DNA of 64,000 nt from Chondrilla cf. caribensis (GCA_964020155.1 OZ026547.1:2993631-3057630), one strand, 5' to 3'; positions 51,040 to 63,469 are shown, counted from the stretch's first letter. The notes: generated by a model not told the origin, from the letters alone. Translations and numbers: made by a program.

Positions 51040-52474
51040 ATGATCAACTTTAGTTGTGGATCAACAACTATTGCCATACTTCTACTAGCTACTACAGCAT
51101 ATGGACAATGTGAGTACGATATACTGTATATATACTTTATTACAGTACATGGCAGATAATAGCAAATAGTATGGGTGTTTTACAGCTACATAATATGTGT
51201 ATTGATTAATTGAATATTGTGGGCGTTTTGTAAAATCATACAGAGATAGAAACAGAAGTACATTAGGGAAGGTATGGGTGTTTTATACCACATACATTTG
51301 CATGTAATTTAGATGCTTATAATAGTTTCCTCTTGAGAGTGGTCTGAATACCCAGCTGTCACACATGTTCTTACGTAGCTCATGGAATCAGCCTAAACCT
51401 CAATTGGTGCACCATCTAACATAGTAAACTTAACCCTGCTTTTGATGAAAGTGATTTTAAACTGTTATTTGACTTCTTACCATCTATGGGACTATTCAAA
51501 CTATATACAGGTACATTATCATAGTGTGTACACTCTGGAGAATGCATAAATTTCCAAGTACAGGCATCTTTTTACAAATGTACTGAAACAAATCAGACAC
51601 AAATATGGATGCATGTATGAACAAAGTATGTTCAGTTTTTCCACCATATACCATACATACAGTACACATATGTACCTCATTGTCTGGATTATTACACATT
51701 GTATAAATGTATTGTGTAGCACCTCACTCACTACACAACACACACATCAATATGTATAGGACCACACATACAGTGACTACCGAATGTTACATACGTACAG
51801 GGTATATTTGTACAGGTCCATCAACACCTGTTAAAGAATGCAGAGATGCCTATCTCAAAGGATGTGGACAAGATGGTGTCTACACTATTGACCCTGGATG
51901 TGGAAAACCGTTTAATGTCTTCTGTGATATGAAGAATGGAGGGTGGACTGTCTTCCAGAGAAGAAGAGATGGATCTGAGGATTTCTACAGGAACTGGGCA
52001 GACTATGTCACTGGATTTGGGAACCTCAAGAGAGAATTCTGGCTTGGACTGGACCATATACACTGCTTGACTTCAGCAGCACCGAGAACAGAACTAAGAG
52101 TCGATTTAGCTGATTTTGAAGGGAAGTACAAATATGCTCAATATTCCTTCTTCTCTGTTGGCAACAGTGGAATAAACTACAGACTAAACATAGCAGGTTA
52201 TACAGGAACTGCTGGAGATTCCTTTTTATCGTCACATAGTATAAATGGTATGCAGTTTAGCACTAAAGATAGAGACAATGATCAGAATAGTGGGAACTGT
52301 GCTAGTAGTAATTACCGTCATGGAGCATGGTGGCACAACGATTGTACTTACTCCAACCTTAATGGTCTGTATCGTAGTGGACTGGATGATGATCAAGGAG
52401 TATTCTGGTACCACTTTCTCAATAATCGCAATTCTTTGAAGTTTGCTCAAATGAAGTTACGTTTTCGCGACTAA
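51040..52474 (+). CDS. FReD locus 10: secreted fibrinogen-related protein, 242 aa
   Basis: Exons 51040-51109 and 51816-52474; 242 residues, intact. Signal peptide MINFSCGSTTIAILLL.... FReD motifs: [81 protein letters not shown] (Tyr of the usual WWY is His here), ending MKLRFRD. Sister of locus 8 (shared LDD-QGVFW). A relic of the older upstream block lies on the far side of the gypsy insertion, so the promoter was nearly split by it. Confidence 0.9.
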
Positions 52475-53049
52475 CACAACAACCAATGGTCATAAACACA
52501 CTGTGTGCAATCATAGGATTAATGGAAACACGCGTACTAACTATATAGCTCTACACATACGCTAACATTAGGTATATTGGCCTATATTTACCATGTGTGT
52601 TGATGATGTAATCCTTTGATGTGTGAATTTAATGACATTCATTACAGGATACGTGATAATGTGGGAACTGGAACAAGATTTACGTATAACAATTATAATA
52701 TCATTACAAATATACACATATTGTACATGCTATTTTGGTGAGGATTATTTAGTGATCAAGACATGGACACCAGGACAGTATGACATATAAAATGACAAGT
52801 CTCAAGGGAGAGTGGATTTATGTGTCATACTGCCCGAGTGACCATGTCTTAACCAGTAGAGCATCCGCTGATATCATAAACATTCATTACATCAGCTAAA
52901 TGATCAGAAACTTCATACAATGGTTATAGGGCTTTGTACATTATAAAATTGCTATATAAGTTGTTTCTATAGCAACAGATGCCATACTGATATAAGATAG
53001 GTATTTCCCCACTCTATGCACAACTTCACATACGTACATACTGCTTAGG

Positions 53050-53460
53050 AGACAGAAGGTACAGAGTTTGGAATGCTACAAGACTTTCAGAAGGTGCTGA
53101 TGTGTTACTTGGACCTTAAGGAGGCCATGGTGGTGACACAATACAGCATATAACAATACTGTTCCCACACACAACACCACTACATGCAGTACATAAAGTA
53201 CACACATACATGGTACAATGGACATACAGTAATGTACATACACATATTGAAACTTCAGGATCATAACAGGTCAGAGTACAGTACTAGTAATGTTTCAGGA
53301 CTGGACTCACACAAGGAGATCAGATGACATACACAATCCAATGATACTAATGGAGCAGACAAGAACATAATATTATTATGGCTCCCCCAATTAACAATGG
53401 ATGGCCTCAGCAGAAGGCTAATTAACAACTCTTTGCTTGACAATGTGTACAAAGTTGAAC
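53050..53460. repeat. FReD 3'-flank repeat, third copy
   Basis: Matches 18230-18640 and 18870-19290. Part of the duplicated block downstream of loci 4 and 10. Confidence 0.6.
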
Positions 53461-53479
53461 TGAGTTTAACGGATGCCAC

Positions 53480-54150
53480 CCCTCCTCTCAGACCTCAACC
53501 CAGATCACACTCTCAACATGAGCCTCTAACTGCACTCGTCCCAAAGCATGGGAGCATAATACATGCAGCTGCATGTCATCATTGAAGGGGGCACGCTTGC
53601 ACTTTCCAGCTTACTTACCCCTTATGCACCTTAACCCTATCATCCACCCTATGGTAGTCTACCTTATTCCCACATATTTTACTCCTTCATTTAGCTCTGC
53701 GATGGGTGGGTGGGAGCAGTTTAACTTATACCCTGTTCATTTGACTTAATCTTGTGCACCTTCTATCTGCCATGCTGACAAGACTGTCATTATACCTTGA
53801 CCCGACTCTAAAAAGGTGCCAATTCCCACACCTGCATCCTGCGTATTGTGCATTAACAGGGAAGCCATATGCAATCATTCTCATGCACACCACTGCGTGG
53901 GCATACACACATGCACACACATGATATGCACACCTACATGTACACACTGGGGACACCCATTTACATCCACCCACATCCACACAAGAGGGGACGCCTGTTA
54001 AAATTATCCTCTGCCAACATAGTTGACAGTGATTATAATACTATACTAGGACATAATACTCTGAGGTCTATAAATAGAATAAAGCTACTGAAGACAGTGA
54101 GAGATGACCATAAAAGGAGAAAAATTGCAATTTTGCCTAAATATGGTCTT
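53480..54150. other. Intergenic, no gene recognised
   Basis: Relatively C-rich stretch without conserved splice-linked ORFs. It marks the junction between the type A block of locus 10 and the type B block of locus 11. Confidence 0.45.
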
Positions 54151-54159
54151 CTGTGACCC

Positions 54160-54310
54160 ACACACCCACACACTTTTGCAATGGTTGGGCTATAAAAGAG
54201 AAGTGACCACCTACAACAACACAAACAGCTCAAAGGGAGAAAGACAACAAGTAGACAAGATATCAACCTGCATTGGAGGTCACTGCAGTTACTTCAACTA
54301 CTGACACAAG
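54160..54310 (+). promoter_or_regulatory. Type B FReD promoter and 5'UTR, locus 11, upstream part replaced
   Basis: TATAAAAG at 54191-54198 and the type B 5'UTR are intact. Sequence above TTGGGC no longer matches loci 6 and 7. Confidence 0.7.
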
Positions 54311-55185
54311 ATGACAATGGAGAATTTACTCACACCAGTCATCCTCACTATTGGATTCATCCTAGCTGGAACACGCACCACAAATGCACAATGTGAGTTC
54401 AATCATGCGATTATGCACTACACACTAGGTCACTGGGATAGCTAGCTACTAGGACTACAGACTAGAAATATCACGCTAGAACTATATGTACTGGTCAGGT
54501 TAGTGTATTCACTTCATTCTCAGGTACACCATCTGGGGATACCATACCTCGGGACTGTAAGGAGGTCTATCAGAGAGGATGTACTCAAGATGGAGTCTAC
54601 ACTATTGCACCAAACTGTCCCAATACCAAACCATTCAAAGTATTTTGTGACATGAAAAATGGACAATGGATTGTATTCCAGAGAAGAAGACATGCTCAAT
54701 TGGACTTCTATCGCAACTGGACCAATTATGAAGAAGGATTTGGAGATCCACAGTACGAACATTGGCTTGGATTGAAAAAGATCAACTGCTTGACATTCAG
54801 TGTTTGTGCTGCCGAGTTGAGAATTGACATGACCAACAACAAAGGAATACACAAATATGCCATCTACAGCTCCATTGCTGTTCACAATGCTGCCAACAAG
54901 TACAGACTAGATCTTGGAGCATACAGTGGAACAGCTGGTGATAGGATGAGGGCTTGTAGGTCAACCGATAACAATGATGGAATGCCATTCTCAACACCTG
55001 ACAGGGATAATGATATACATAATTCAGTAAACTGTGCTCAGTCCTTCAGTTCAGGATGGTGGTTCAATCAGTGCTCGTGTTCAAACCTGAACAGACCATA
55101 TTACCACCATGGTTACATCTTTCGTTGGAACAAATTCTCCTTATATCTAAAGTGTACTGAAATGAAGCTTCGTTCCAGAGACTAA
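54311..55185 (+). CDS. FReD locus 11: type B secreted fibrinogen-related protein, 247 aa
   Basis: Exons 54311-54392 and 54524-55185; 247 residues, intact. Signal peptide [20 protein letters not shown].... FRe[95 protein letters not shown]. The intron is only 131 bp. It is the unbroken relative of locus 7 and shows what locus 7 looked like before its insertion. Confidence 0.9.
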
Positions 55186-55432
55186 CACATCAAACATCAT
55201 ACTCACTAGTAGCGTGCGAACTAGGAACTTGAGAAACACATACAATTCACTACGTCATGAACACTCAGTTAGATTGTATTGTACAAACATGATTGATGCT
55301 ACAATGATACTATTCACTTCAAATTGAAAGCTTATTGCTATTTATGATGGGATGGAGAAATATTCAGTTAGAACTGAAGAAATATTGAACGTATTATAGT
55401 GTTTCTATTAAGTGTGATTTATAATATTTAGA

Positions 55433-55570
55433 TATGTCACATGACACCCAACAAACTTATACATATAGTCACGTGACAGTCACATAGCACTGGTCATGTG
55501 ACTTTCATATTCTATATCATCCAGTAACCCTATACATTAGTCATGTGACTGTCATATGACCTCCACCAGC
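55433..55570. repeat. CATGTGAC palindromes after locus 11
   Basis: GTCACGTGACAGTCACAT and two TCATGTGACT-type units about 250-370 bp after the stop. Confidence 0.65.
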
Positions 55571-55919
55571 TCTTACTACACTACCACACCACTACCACCT
55601 GAAAGGAAACTCAAATTCAAATCTCATACATACAGTGTAATATTTCCACACAAATGCATATATTCCATGCAATTATAAATGCATTTATACAAGAAACATG
55701 TAGCTATGTATGCACAGTAATCCTCAAACCTGGAGATGTATGACGTACTGTGTGTGCGGCTCCATTCTGATGAGGTAGGAGGAAACAGTCATGGCTTGAA
55801 GCTGGTAAAACATCAGAGATGTACATAATGTGAAATACTATGTTATACTATGTTATACTATGTTACACCACGGTATAATATGTATGGTATTCAGAACTAC
55901 GCATAAACACAACATGTGT

Positions 55920-56054
55920 GCAAACAAGCACATATACACACACCACACCACACACTGCACATGTGCACACACACACACATGCACATGCACATGTACACCA
56001 ACACACACAAACACACACCGCACATGCACATGCACATGTACACACACTCATGCA

Positions 56055-56106
<52 letters not shown>

Positions 56107-56108
56107 CA
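55920..56108. repeat. CA/CACATG microsatellite
   Basis: CACATGCACATGTACACC units followed by a CA tract that ends eight bases from the WDFY3-like exon donor. Confidence 0.9.
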
Positions 56109-56115
56109 CACACAC

Positions 56116-56934
56116 CTTCTCAAATCTTGCTCATTCAAACAACACCTAAACAACAGAGCTAAAGTGTCACAAATGTCCTTCTTGCTCTTCTCCTCCTGGT
56201 CAGCATCTTGCAGATGGTGGAGCATTGTGGACACCAAACCCATCTCGGTCATCATCTTGGCATTCCTGCTTTCATTCCTAACAATACCACATGCAATCGG
56301 ATAAGACACACAGACATACAGATACATACAGACATATACAGTGAATTCCCGTTAATCCACCACAATTCGTTTTCATAGATTATGGTGGATTAACTGGATA
56401 TTCATTTGTACTTGTACAATATATTGGTACTGGAATATTGTGGCAGATTAAAATGCTTAGAGGATAAAGCGGTGGCAGATTAAAGAGAATTCACTGTAAT
56501 TCAATACACACTGTATAAACGTTACACATAGAGACCTGTGCTGTATCACTGACCTGTGCTACATAGCTTATGTATGCGCATGTTTCATTTGATCTACCCA
56601 TCTACCAGGATGTCAAGTACTGTTGTAGCACATTGGCTGATCACAGTGTTAACCTATACACATAAGTACATACTTGTATCTTGGTTGAGGGGTGGATCAA
56701 AGGAAAAACTGTACGTACATAAGCCATGTAGCACAGGTCAGTGATACAGTACAGGTCACCACATGCTTCATTGTTAGGATTAATTACGTGAGAACAAGGT
56801 AGGTAATTGGTAAACACATTTCTATCCCATATAATATGTTGTATAAAGTGTCTATCATTCACTACATACACGAGGATATCTCCAACATATTATATATAAC
56901 ACGTACATTATACACACAAAATTTATTATATTTA

Positions 56935-56985
<51 letters not shown>

Positions 56986-58013
56986 GTAATATAATTTGAA
57001 ATACACTGAATATAATGTATACATACGTACATAAATACAGTACAATTTAAACAGATATATGTACGTACAAACGTATGTAATTCGATATGTACTGTATGCA
57101 ATTTATACATGCGTACTTACTATAAAACACATACAGACATACACACATATGTACTCTGATATGTATTGTATGTATATATACATTCTATATAAAATATACA
57201 GACACACATACATATGCACATGCATACATGAACAGCTTGTGAGCACATGTGCACATACTCACACTCCATCAACCAACAACTTACTGGAATGTTGCAGAAG
57301 AAAGTACTAGATGTCTTGTGAAGCTTCACTCCAAGTACTCAGACTTGTACAACAATGAACAGACAGGAAACACTAAGATCTGTACAATAAAGAACAGATC
57401 GGGAACACTTTGATCTGTACAACGTGTAACAAACAGGAAACACCCATATCTGTACAACATGTACAAACAGGAAACATCTACATCTGTACAACATGTAACA
57501 AACAGGAAATGCTCATATCTGCACAACATGTAACAAACAGGAAACACGTGTATCTCTAAACATGCAACAAAGAGTAAAAACATGCAACGAGATAGTCCAC
57601 ATGAAATATACAACCATGTCACAACCTACATACATAGGAATTTGAAGGTAAAACTGTAAACATAGTGGTCGGAATCATGTTTATGCTAGCTTGTACAAAC
57701 TTGTAGCCACCTTCTACAACCTTACTACAACCTAATACAAGCTTGTACAAACTTGTGACAGACATGCACAAGGTTATGTCAAGGTGGGAACAAGGTTGTA
57801 ATTCTGATATGGGGGAATTTGTTAATATTCCCCTGCCTGTTTGACAGAATCACAAGGCTCCTGCTCACCATCTAGAAGGTCCTTGAAGGTCTGGGGGTAG
57901 GGGATCTCAATGCACTTGTGTTCACTGTCCAGTGTCCCCACGAGGCTGAGAATAAGATGGAGAATGTTCCCATTGAGGAGCAAACTCTTCGAGTGGAGGA
58001 ACATACTAAGAAT
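56116..58013 (-). CDS. WDFY3/Alfy-like gene fragment, copy B (two exons)
   Basis: Exon 57869-58013 (145 bp, the same length and phase as copy A's 36607-36751) encodes ILSMFLHSKSLLLNGNILHL, ILSLVGTLDSEHKCIEIPYP, FKDLLD. The next exon, 56116-56277, encodes NESRNAKMMTEMGLVSTMLH, then KDICDTLALLFRCCLNEQDL. In WDFY3 the segment with SKNAKLM follows the LVGT segment, so order and strand agree. The protein would be a large ARM/BEACH/WD40 scaffold. Neither exon has a lesion. A CA tract abuts the second donor. Whether copies A and B are two genes or pieces of a rearranged gene is open. Confidence 0.62.
56339..56496. mobile_element. TA-flanked MITE, 158 bp
   Basis: Ends CAGTGAATTCCCGTTAATC and the inverse of CAGTGAATTCTCTTTAATC, flanked by TA (56337-56338, 56497-56498); pogo/mariner-like signature. 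Confidence 0.8.
56668..56880. mobile_element. MITE with CTTGTATC termini, copy 3 (degenerate)
   Basis: CTTGTATCTTGGTTGAGGGG start, internal GTAGCACAGGTCAGTGATAC; right end ACGAGGATATC decayed. Confidence 0.55.
56936..56983. repeat. TA microsatellite
   Basis: About 20 TA units. Confidence 0.95.
57341..57600. repeat. About 30-bp tandem repeat, about eight units
   Basis: Unit ATCTGTACAACATGTAACAA plus ACAGGAAACAC. Confidence 0.85.
57650..57815. mobile_element. CACTA-related TIR/subterminal remnant, paired with 36113-36552
   Basis: CTTGTACAAACTTGTAGCCA and CTACAACCTTACTACAA units; right edge, inverted, reads CCCCATATCAGAATTACAAC. Lies the same distance from the WDFY3-like exon as the copy A remnant. 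Confidence 0.55.
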
Positions 58014-58209
58014 CTTTGAGAGATGAGAAGAAAACATGGGAGGGGCGAGTGATATACAACTGGTCCAGTGTTTTAACACACTACATATGTACATATAATG
58101 TAATGTATGTAGGTTGTAAGTGTGCATGCATGTACGTATATACATGTGTGCAGGTAAGTCAACATGCATACAATGCAGAACACAACAATGGGTATATACT
58201 GTACATATA

Positions 58210-59712
58210 CAGTGGAACCCGTATATAAAGACCACCCAAGGAACCAGTAAACATGATGTCACCCTCTTCTCTGAAGGAACAACAAGTGGTGTGTGTTGTA
58301 TTTTCAGAAAGTGAATTTTATTGTATTCTATTGTCTCTGATGATTGTTTATAGGTTTAAAGTTCTATAAACAATTTGATATTTAATGAATAATAATAGGT
58401 TTTTATTCAATAAAGAAATTTTTGTGAGGGAGTGTATTTAAAAATAATCTGAAATTGGAATAACTTGTTATCCTTGTGTTGTAGTGACCCTGTCTGTCTG
58501 TCTAGTTCCATTAGATCTTGTAATGTACACAAAACATGTTTACTTGTAATGTTGTTGATGTGTTGAGAAGATCTGTACATGTACTGGTTGGTATTTCTTA
58601 GCATTGTAGACTTGGGTATGTTTTCATTCCAAATTTATCATCTCAAAGTGAAATCATTTCTATGTATGTAGCAACACATGTACGTACATACATATATACA
58701 TACATATAATATGTACATACACACTGCATGTATATACAATGAAGCATGTCTCTTTCGGTCCTCATTTGATTCACCAAATAATGGTTTCTTGAAGACAGTG
58801 GTCTGTTCCCAGCAGTTCCACTGTAGCTAGCATATATGCTTGATCTGTACATACTGTACTGTGTTGTACATAAGAGCTGTACATACTGTACAGTATAGAC
58901 TGTGTTGTGCATGACTCCTGTACCTACTATACAGTGTATATTGTATCGACAGGAGATCTGTACATACTGTAACAGATTGAGTGTTGTAAGTTTTTGCATA
59001 TTACCTCGGGCTTCGCCCTCAGTCATCAATTAGCCTTTTATATCTGCTGCAGGACACCTAGGCAGGATATAACTATTACATATAGTATTCATATGCTGCA
59101 TGTTCATACTTGCGATTGGTACAGGTTTGAATACATGTGCTGTACATATGGACTGTTATGATTGATCATGTATATCACAGTGACTTGTGATCTGTAAGTT
59201 AGTATGTATTATAATGTAATTCAATTCCATTGAATATACTATTGCTTATTTATGATTCAATTATTTCAATTTGAAATTTCAATTAATCACGTGAATAGGC
59301 AGAAAACAGCTCAGTGAGCATTATAGTGAACATGAAATTGATATTATTGAGATTGTAGGAAAACAGTATAATATTGAATGAATAATACTCTAGTGGTGTA
59401 CAATGAGTGTTTTTATGGTAACACTGTAGGACTGCATTCTGACTAGTCTCTACCTCTGATTTTCATTTCGGTAAACTTCAGTGCGCGAGTCCATGCGGTG
59501 AATGTGTACCAAATGACTGCCTCTTTTCCTGGCCGCCTTATACCATGATGGTAGTTGCTGTTGTGTTGTGAAGCTACACAGGCATTGTACCACCATCCTC
59601 TCTCAAGACAGGTGGTCTTTATACAGAGGTGCTCTACTGTAGTTGAGTGGACATAGTGGAGAGTCCAGCTATGGTCACTTAGGACAGGTGGTCTTTACTA
59701 CAGGTCACACTG
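58210..59712. mobile_element. Candidate pogo-like element, 1,503 bp, composite
   Basis: Left CAGTGGAACCCGTATATAAA (flank TA 58208-58209), right inverse of CAGTGTGACCTGTAGTAAAG (flank TA 59713-59714). Interior holds an inverted copy of the 15665 repeat, a minisatellite and half of the 14202 fold-back, so it has collected other repeats. No transposase seen. Confidence 0.55.
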
Positions 59713-60060
59713 TATACGTACAGTATGTACATATGCAAATACAGCATATACAGGACATATGCATGATGGTAGTATATACTGTAGATTTGTATGTATGTTG
59801 TATGTGAATACACTATTTCCCTTTGATCCTTCCATGCAACATGCCACTTAATAACCTTGAAACTGCCCGATTTCTCCATTTCCTTCAAAGCAACACTGTT
59901 TCTGCCAACTGTACACATGAGCTTTTACCGAGGTGTATAGACACCCTACCATGGTTGCTGCATGTATTGTACTGCATTCATCATAGTAGCAGGTGTACTA
60001 TAACTATACTTTATGTGGAAGTCTGTAAACATCTCATGAGTGATGATGTGATGTGATGAT

Positions 60061-60239
60061 ATTGCCATAACAACCAACATACTGTCATGACAACACAACT
60101 CCCACATGTACACACCCACTAACCAATGCTATATAAGAACACCACTCAGCCCACAGAAACAAAAAGTAAGAGAGATCAAGGAGAAAGACTGAACTGAAAG
60201 AACTGACTACAGAGAACATTACAGCTCAGGAACAAGAAC
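60061..60239 (+). promoter_or_regulatory. Type A FReD promoter and 5'UTR, locus 12
   Basis: X-box-like ATTGCCATAACAACC (60061-60075), CCAAT (60123) and TATATAAG (60130-60137). Spacing to TATA is 69 bp, as in loci 4 and 10. Confidence 0.75.
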
Positions 60240-60484
60240 ATGATCAACTTTATTCTAGGATCAACAACTATTGCCATACTTCTACTAGCTACTACAGCAT
60301 ATGGACAATGTGAGTACAACACACTAACTACATTCACAGCTACACCTAATCAACAACCTCACAATACCTGGATGAGTGAATGAACAACTGTTGGGATGGG
60401 TCCACACAATTCGTGAAGAGGGTAGATAATTGCAATTGGTGTCAACTACACTACTCCATATCAATTCCCATATATTATATCAAA

Positions 60485-60529
<45 letters not shown>

Positions 60530-61397
60530 TATATAACTTCTTTGTCATACCTTTGCTTTTGTGCTATTGGGGTGCTAGGGGACCACTTTCCTCCCGAAGC
60601 CCATTACCTACCAAACTCACTCACCAAACAAAGTGTATTCCAACACCACTGCATGCATCTGATGTTGAATAGTACATACAAACACACAATATTCTTATAA
60701 ATTCTATAATACGATAAGTATTTCATCTATTACACACACAGGTGACCCTGGAAACCCCATACCTCGTGATTGTAAGGAGGTCTATCAGAGAGGATGTACT
60801 CAAGATGGGGTCTACACTATTGCACCAAACTGTCCCAATAACAAACCATTCAAAGTATTTTGTGACATGAAAAATGGACAATGGATCGTATTCCAGAGAA
60901 GAAGACATGCTCAATTGGACTTCAATCGCAACTGGGTCAGTTACGAAGAAGGATTTGGAGATCCACAGTACGAACATTGGCTTGGATTGAAGAAGATCAA
61001 CTGCTTGACATTCAGTGTTTGTGCTGCCGAGTTGAGAATTGACATGACCGACTACAAAGGAATACACAAATATGCCATCTACAGCTCCATTGCTGTTCAC
61101 AATGCTGCCAACAAGTACAGACTGGATCTTGGAGAATACAGTGGAACAGCTAGTGATGGGATAAGGGCTTGTAGGTCAATTGATAACAATGATGGTGTGC
61201 CATTCTCAACACCTGATAGGGATAATGATAACTGGTCAGGAAACTGTGCTCAGTCCTGGAATGCAGGATGGTGGTACAATCAGTGCTCATGTTCAAACCT
61301 AAACACACCATACCATGCCAATGGTTACATGTATCGTTGGTACACATTCTCCTCCAATCTCAAGTGTAGTGAAATGAAGCTTCGTTCCAGAGACTAA
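60240..61397 (+). CDS. FReD locus 12: chimeric type A signal exon with type B FReD exon, 241 aa
   Basis: Exon 1 60240-60309 is type A (MINFILGSTTIAILLLATTA). Exon 2 60742-61397 is type B ([100 protein letters not shown]). The phase-1 intron makes the swap neutral; 241 residues, no lesion. Its intron start matches that of orphan exon 9, and its 3' flank is type B with the CATGTGAC palindrome. The result places a type B lectin under type A (X-box/CCAAT/TATA) control. Confidence 0.9.
60486..60530. repeat. TA microsatellite in locus 12 intron
   Basis: About 20 AT units. Confidence 0.95.
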
Positions 61398-61642
61398 CAC
61401 TTCAAACAACATTATACTCACTAGTAGTGTGTGAACTAGGAACTTGAGAAATGCATACAATTCATTAGGTCATGAACACTCAGTTAGATTGTAAACATGG
61501 TTAATGCTACAATTATAATGATATTCACTTCAAATTAAAATCTTATCGCTATGCATGATGGGATTAAGTATATAATATTTAATGCATAAAATTAATAATA
61601 TACCATTTCTACTACAATGTAATCAATAATAATTGTATATAT

Positions 61643-61705
61643 GGGTCATATTGCTGTCATATGACACCCATCAAACATATACATTCATCATGTGACTGTC
61701 GCACC
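61643..61705. repeat. CATGTGAC-type palindromes after locus 12
   Basis: GGTCATATTGCTGTCATATG and TCATCATGTGACTGTCGC, about 250 bp after the stop. Confidence 0.55.
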
Positions 61706-61920
61706 ACCAGCTCTATACTGTACTGCACACACTATCACATGACAGTAAATGTGCATGTGTGCGTGCGCATGTGTCAGGTGCATTCTACAATATGCTCCAT
61801 TGTTGAGTAGGACCTGGATCTATTGAATCGCGCTTTTGAGGAAGGAATCGTGAGGTGAACTCACAAGATATTCAGACGTGACAATGTCAGAATGACAGAA
61901 GAACTCTATTCCTCCGTGTT

Positions 61921-62825
61921 AAGGTAAACGGGGGTAATTCCGTAATTGGGGTAATTCCGTAATTTTCGATTTCAACTCACTTTACTGGAGCGAAGGTACG
62001 GAGTGATGTCCTGCAATATAGATGTTAGTCAACTTTGACTAGTGCACTGTTAGCCCAGCGGTTACCGATTGTACCGGTCTTCTCTACATACAAGACAACG
62101 CCGAAATCGTCACGCTATTATGCCCACAGTCTAAATGAGATGATTGACAATGTGGTAGAATTCAGGCACAATATATCAACAGTGATCATGAGTACTACCG
62201 TTGTACAGCTAAAGTATTGGGCTTGCTATACATCATACGTCAGCTTTACTGTGAGTCCACAACTTCATTTACTGACGACATTTTCGTGCCAAATACCATC
62301 CACTTCTACGCGCTCAATTGCGTGGGCGGCGATAACCACACAGTGGTTTGGCTACTATTATCTCCAAATGAAGAAGTGTGTCAGGGATGTCAAATAAGAC
62401 ATAATGATGATGATACAGTAGTGCTCGAGAATGCCGGAATGCCGGAATGGTGTGCTGGCCTTGCAGGAATGCCAGACAGAGAGAATACGTGAAAATGTCC
62501 AACATGCACATAGAAGTAGATCATTAGTACTTTTAAGCTGCTTGGAACCTTAATTGTAACTCGTTTTTTACTTCTCCCAAGTGTACAGTGCTCTACAATG
62601 ACGCGCTCCGAAAGTTCCGGAAATTACGGAATTCCCCCAATTCGAATCGGCAGCGTACTTCAAAACCGTGTTCATCAACGACGAAGAGTAACTGGCTCAA
62701 ATCAGGCACGCTGATTCTACACATGTAGGTGTACTCCCCGTTTAAAATTAACACCTGTATCTTCTAACTAACTGGTTTATACAGCGTTAAAGTCAATGTA
62801 TTACGGAATTACCCCCGTTTACCTT
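61921..62825. mobile_element. Inverted-repeat element, about 0.9 kb (GGTAAACGGGGGTAATTCCG ends)
   Basis: Left GGTAAACGGGGGTAATTCCG and its exact inverse at the right (about 24-bp TIR including GTAAT), with secondary GGGGTAATTCCGTAATT copies near the ends. Probable TA flanks. An unrecognised plus-strand ORF (about 62217-62492, Cys-rich: CQGCQIRHNDDD, GMPEWCAGLAGMP) lies inside. Confidence 0.7.
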
Positions 62826-62965
62826 ACCATTTAAGGTACAAAAGCGACAATCGCAGACGATGTCGCATTGATCGACCTACCGAACAATATTGACAACATC
62901 AGAGGTTTGGTCTAAGTTACCGTACAAGTATCCGAGTGAATTTCGGATGAGGCAACATAAACTCA

Positions 62966-63180
62966 AGGTAGGCGGGGGTAATTTCGAACAGTCGTAAATT
63001 CCGAACATGTCGATTTTCCACCTAATCTGATCAATAATGGGCAGATCAAAGAATGACGTATCTCACCTGGTGTGTGTAAGGATTAAGAATATGAGCTATG
63101 AAAGATAGTTTCTTCAAAATAATACGGTGAGAGACCAACTGTTCGGAATTAGGCACTGTTCGAAAATACCCGCGCTTGTC
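62966..63180. mobile_element. Related short inverted-repeat element (GGCGGGGGTAATTTCGAACA ends)
   Basis: Left GTAGGCGGGGGTAATTTCGA; right is the inverse of CGCGGGTATTTTCGAACAGT; inner TTCCGAACA repeats mirror each other. Terminal words resemble the 61921 element. Confidence 0.65.
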
Positions 63181-63238
63181 TTATTGAGTAAGTCTTACCT
63201 GATGGCTTCCGTGGAGAAAAGACCTCAGAAGTGACACC

Positions 63239-63346
63239 ATGGCAGCAAACCTCTACTACGAAGGCACAAGACAGTCGAATGAGACAGTCCGATTCAACGT
63301 GAACGAAGAACAAGATTTAGATCGTATTCGGCAGCCATTTAAATGA
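63239..63346 (+). CDS. Short unrecognised ORF, 35 aa
   Basis: MAANLYYEGTRQSNETVRFN and on to a TGA at 63344. Codon use looks more gene-like than its surroundings and a purine-rich leader precedes it, but I recognise no family. It may be an exon of a gene running off the window. Confidence 0.25.
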   Translation: MAANLYYEGTRQSNETVRFNVNEEQDLDRIRQPFK

Positions 63347-63469
63347 CGTTCGATTTTGCTGTGCAATGGTTGTCAGATCATAGATCTTCCACACCATGGT
63401 ATAGAACTATGAATATGATCTATGGTCAAATATATATAGCACAAGATATTCAGTCTAAAATGCTGTTAC

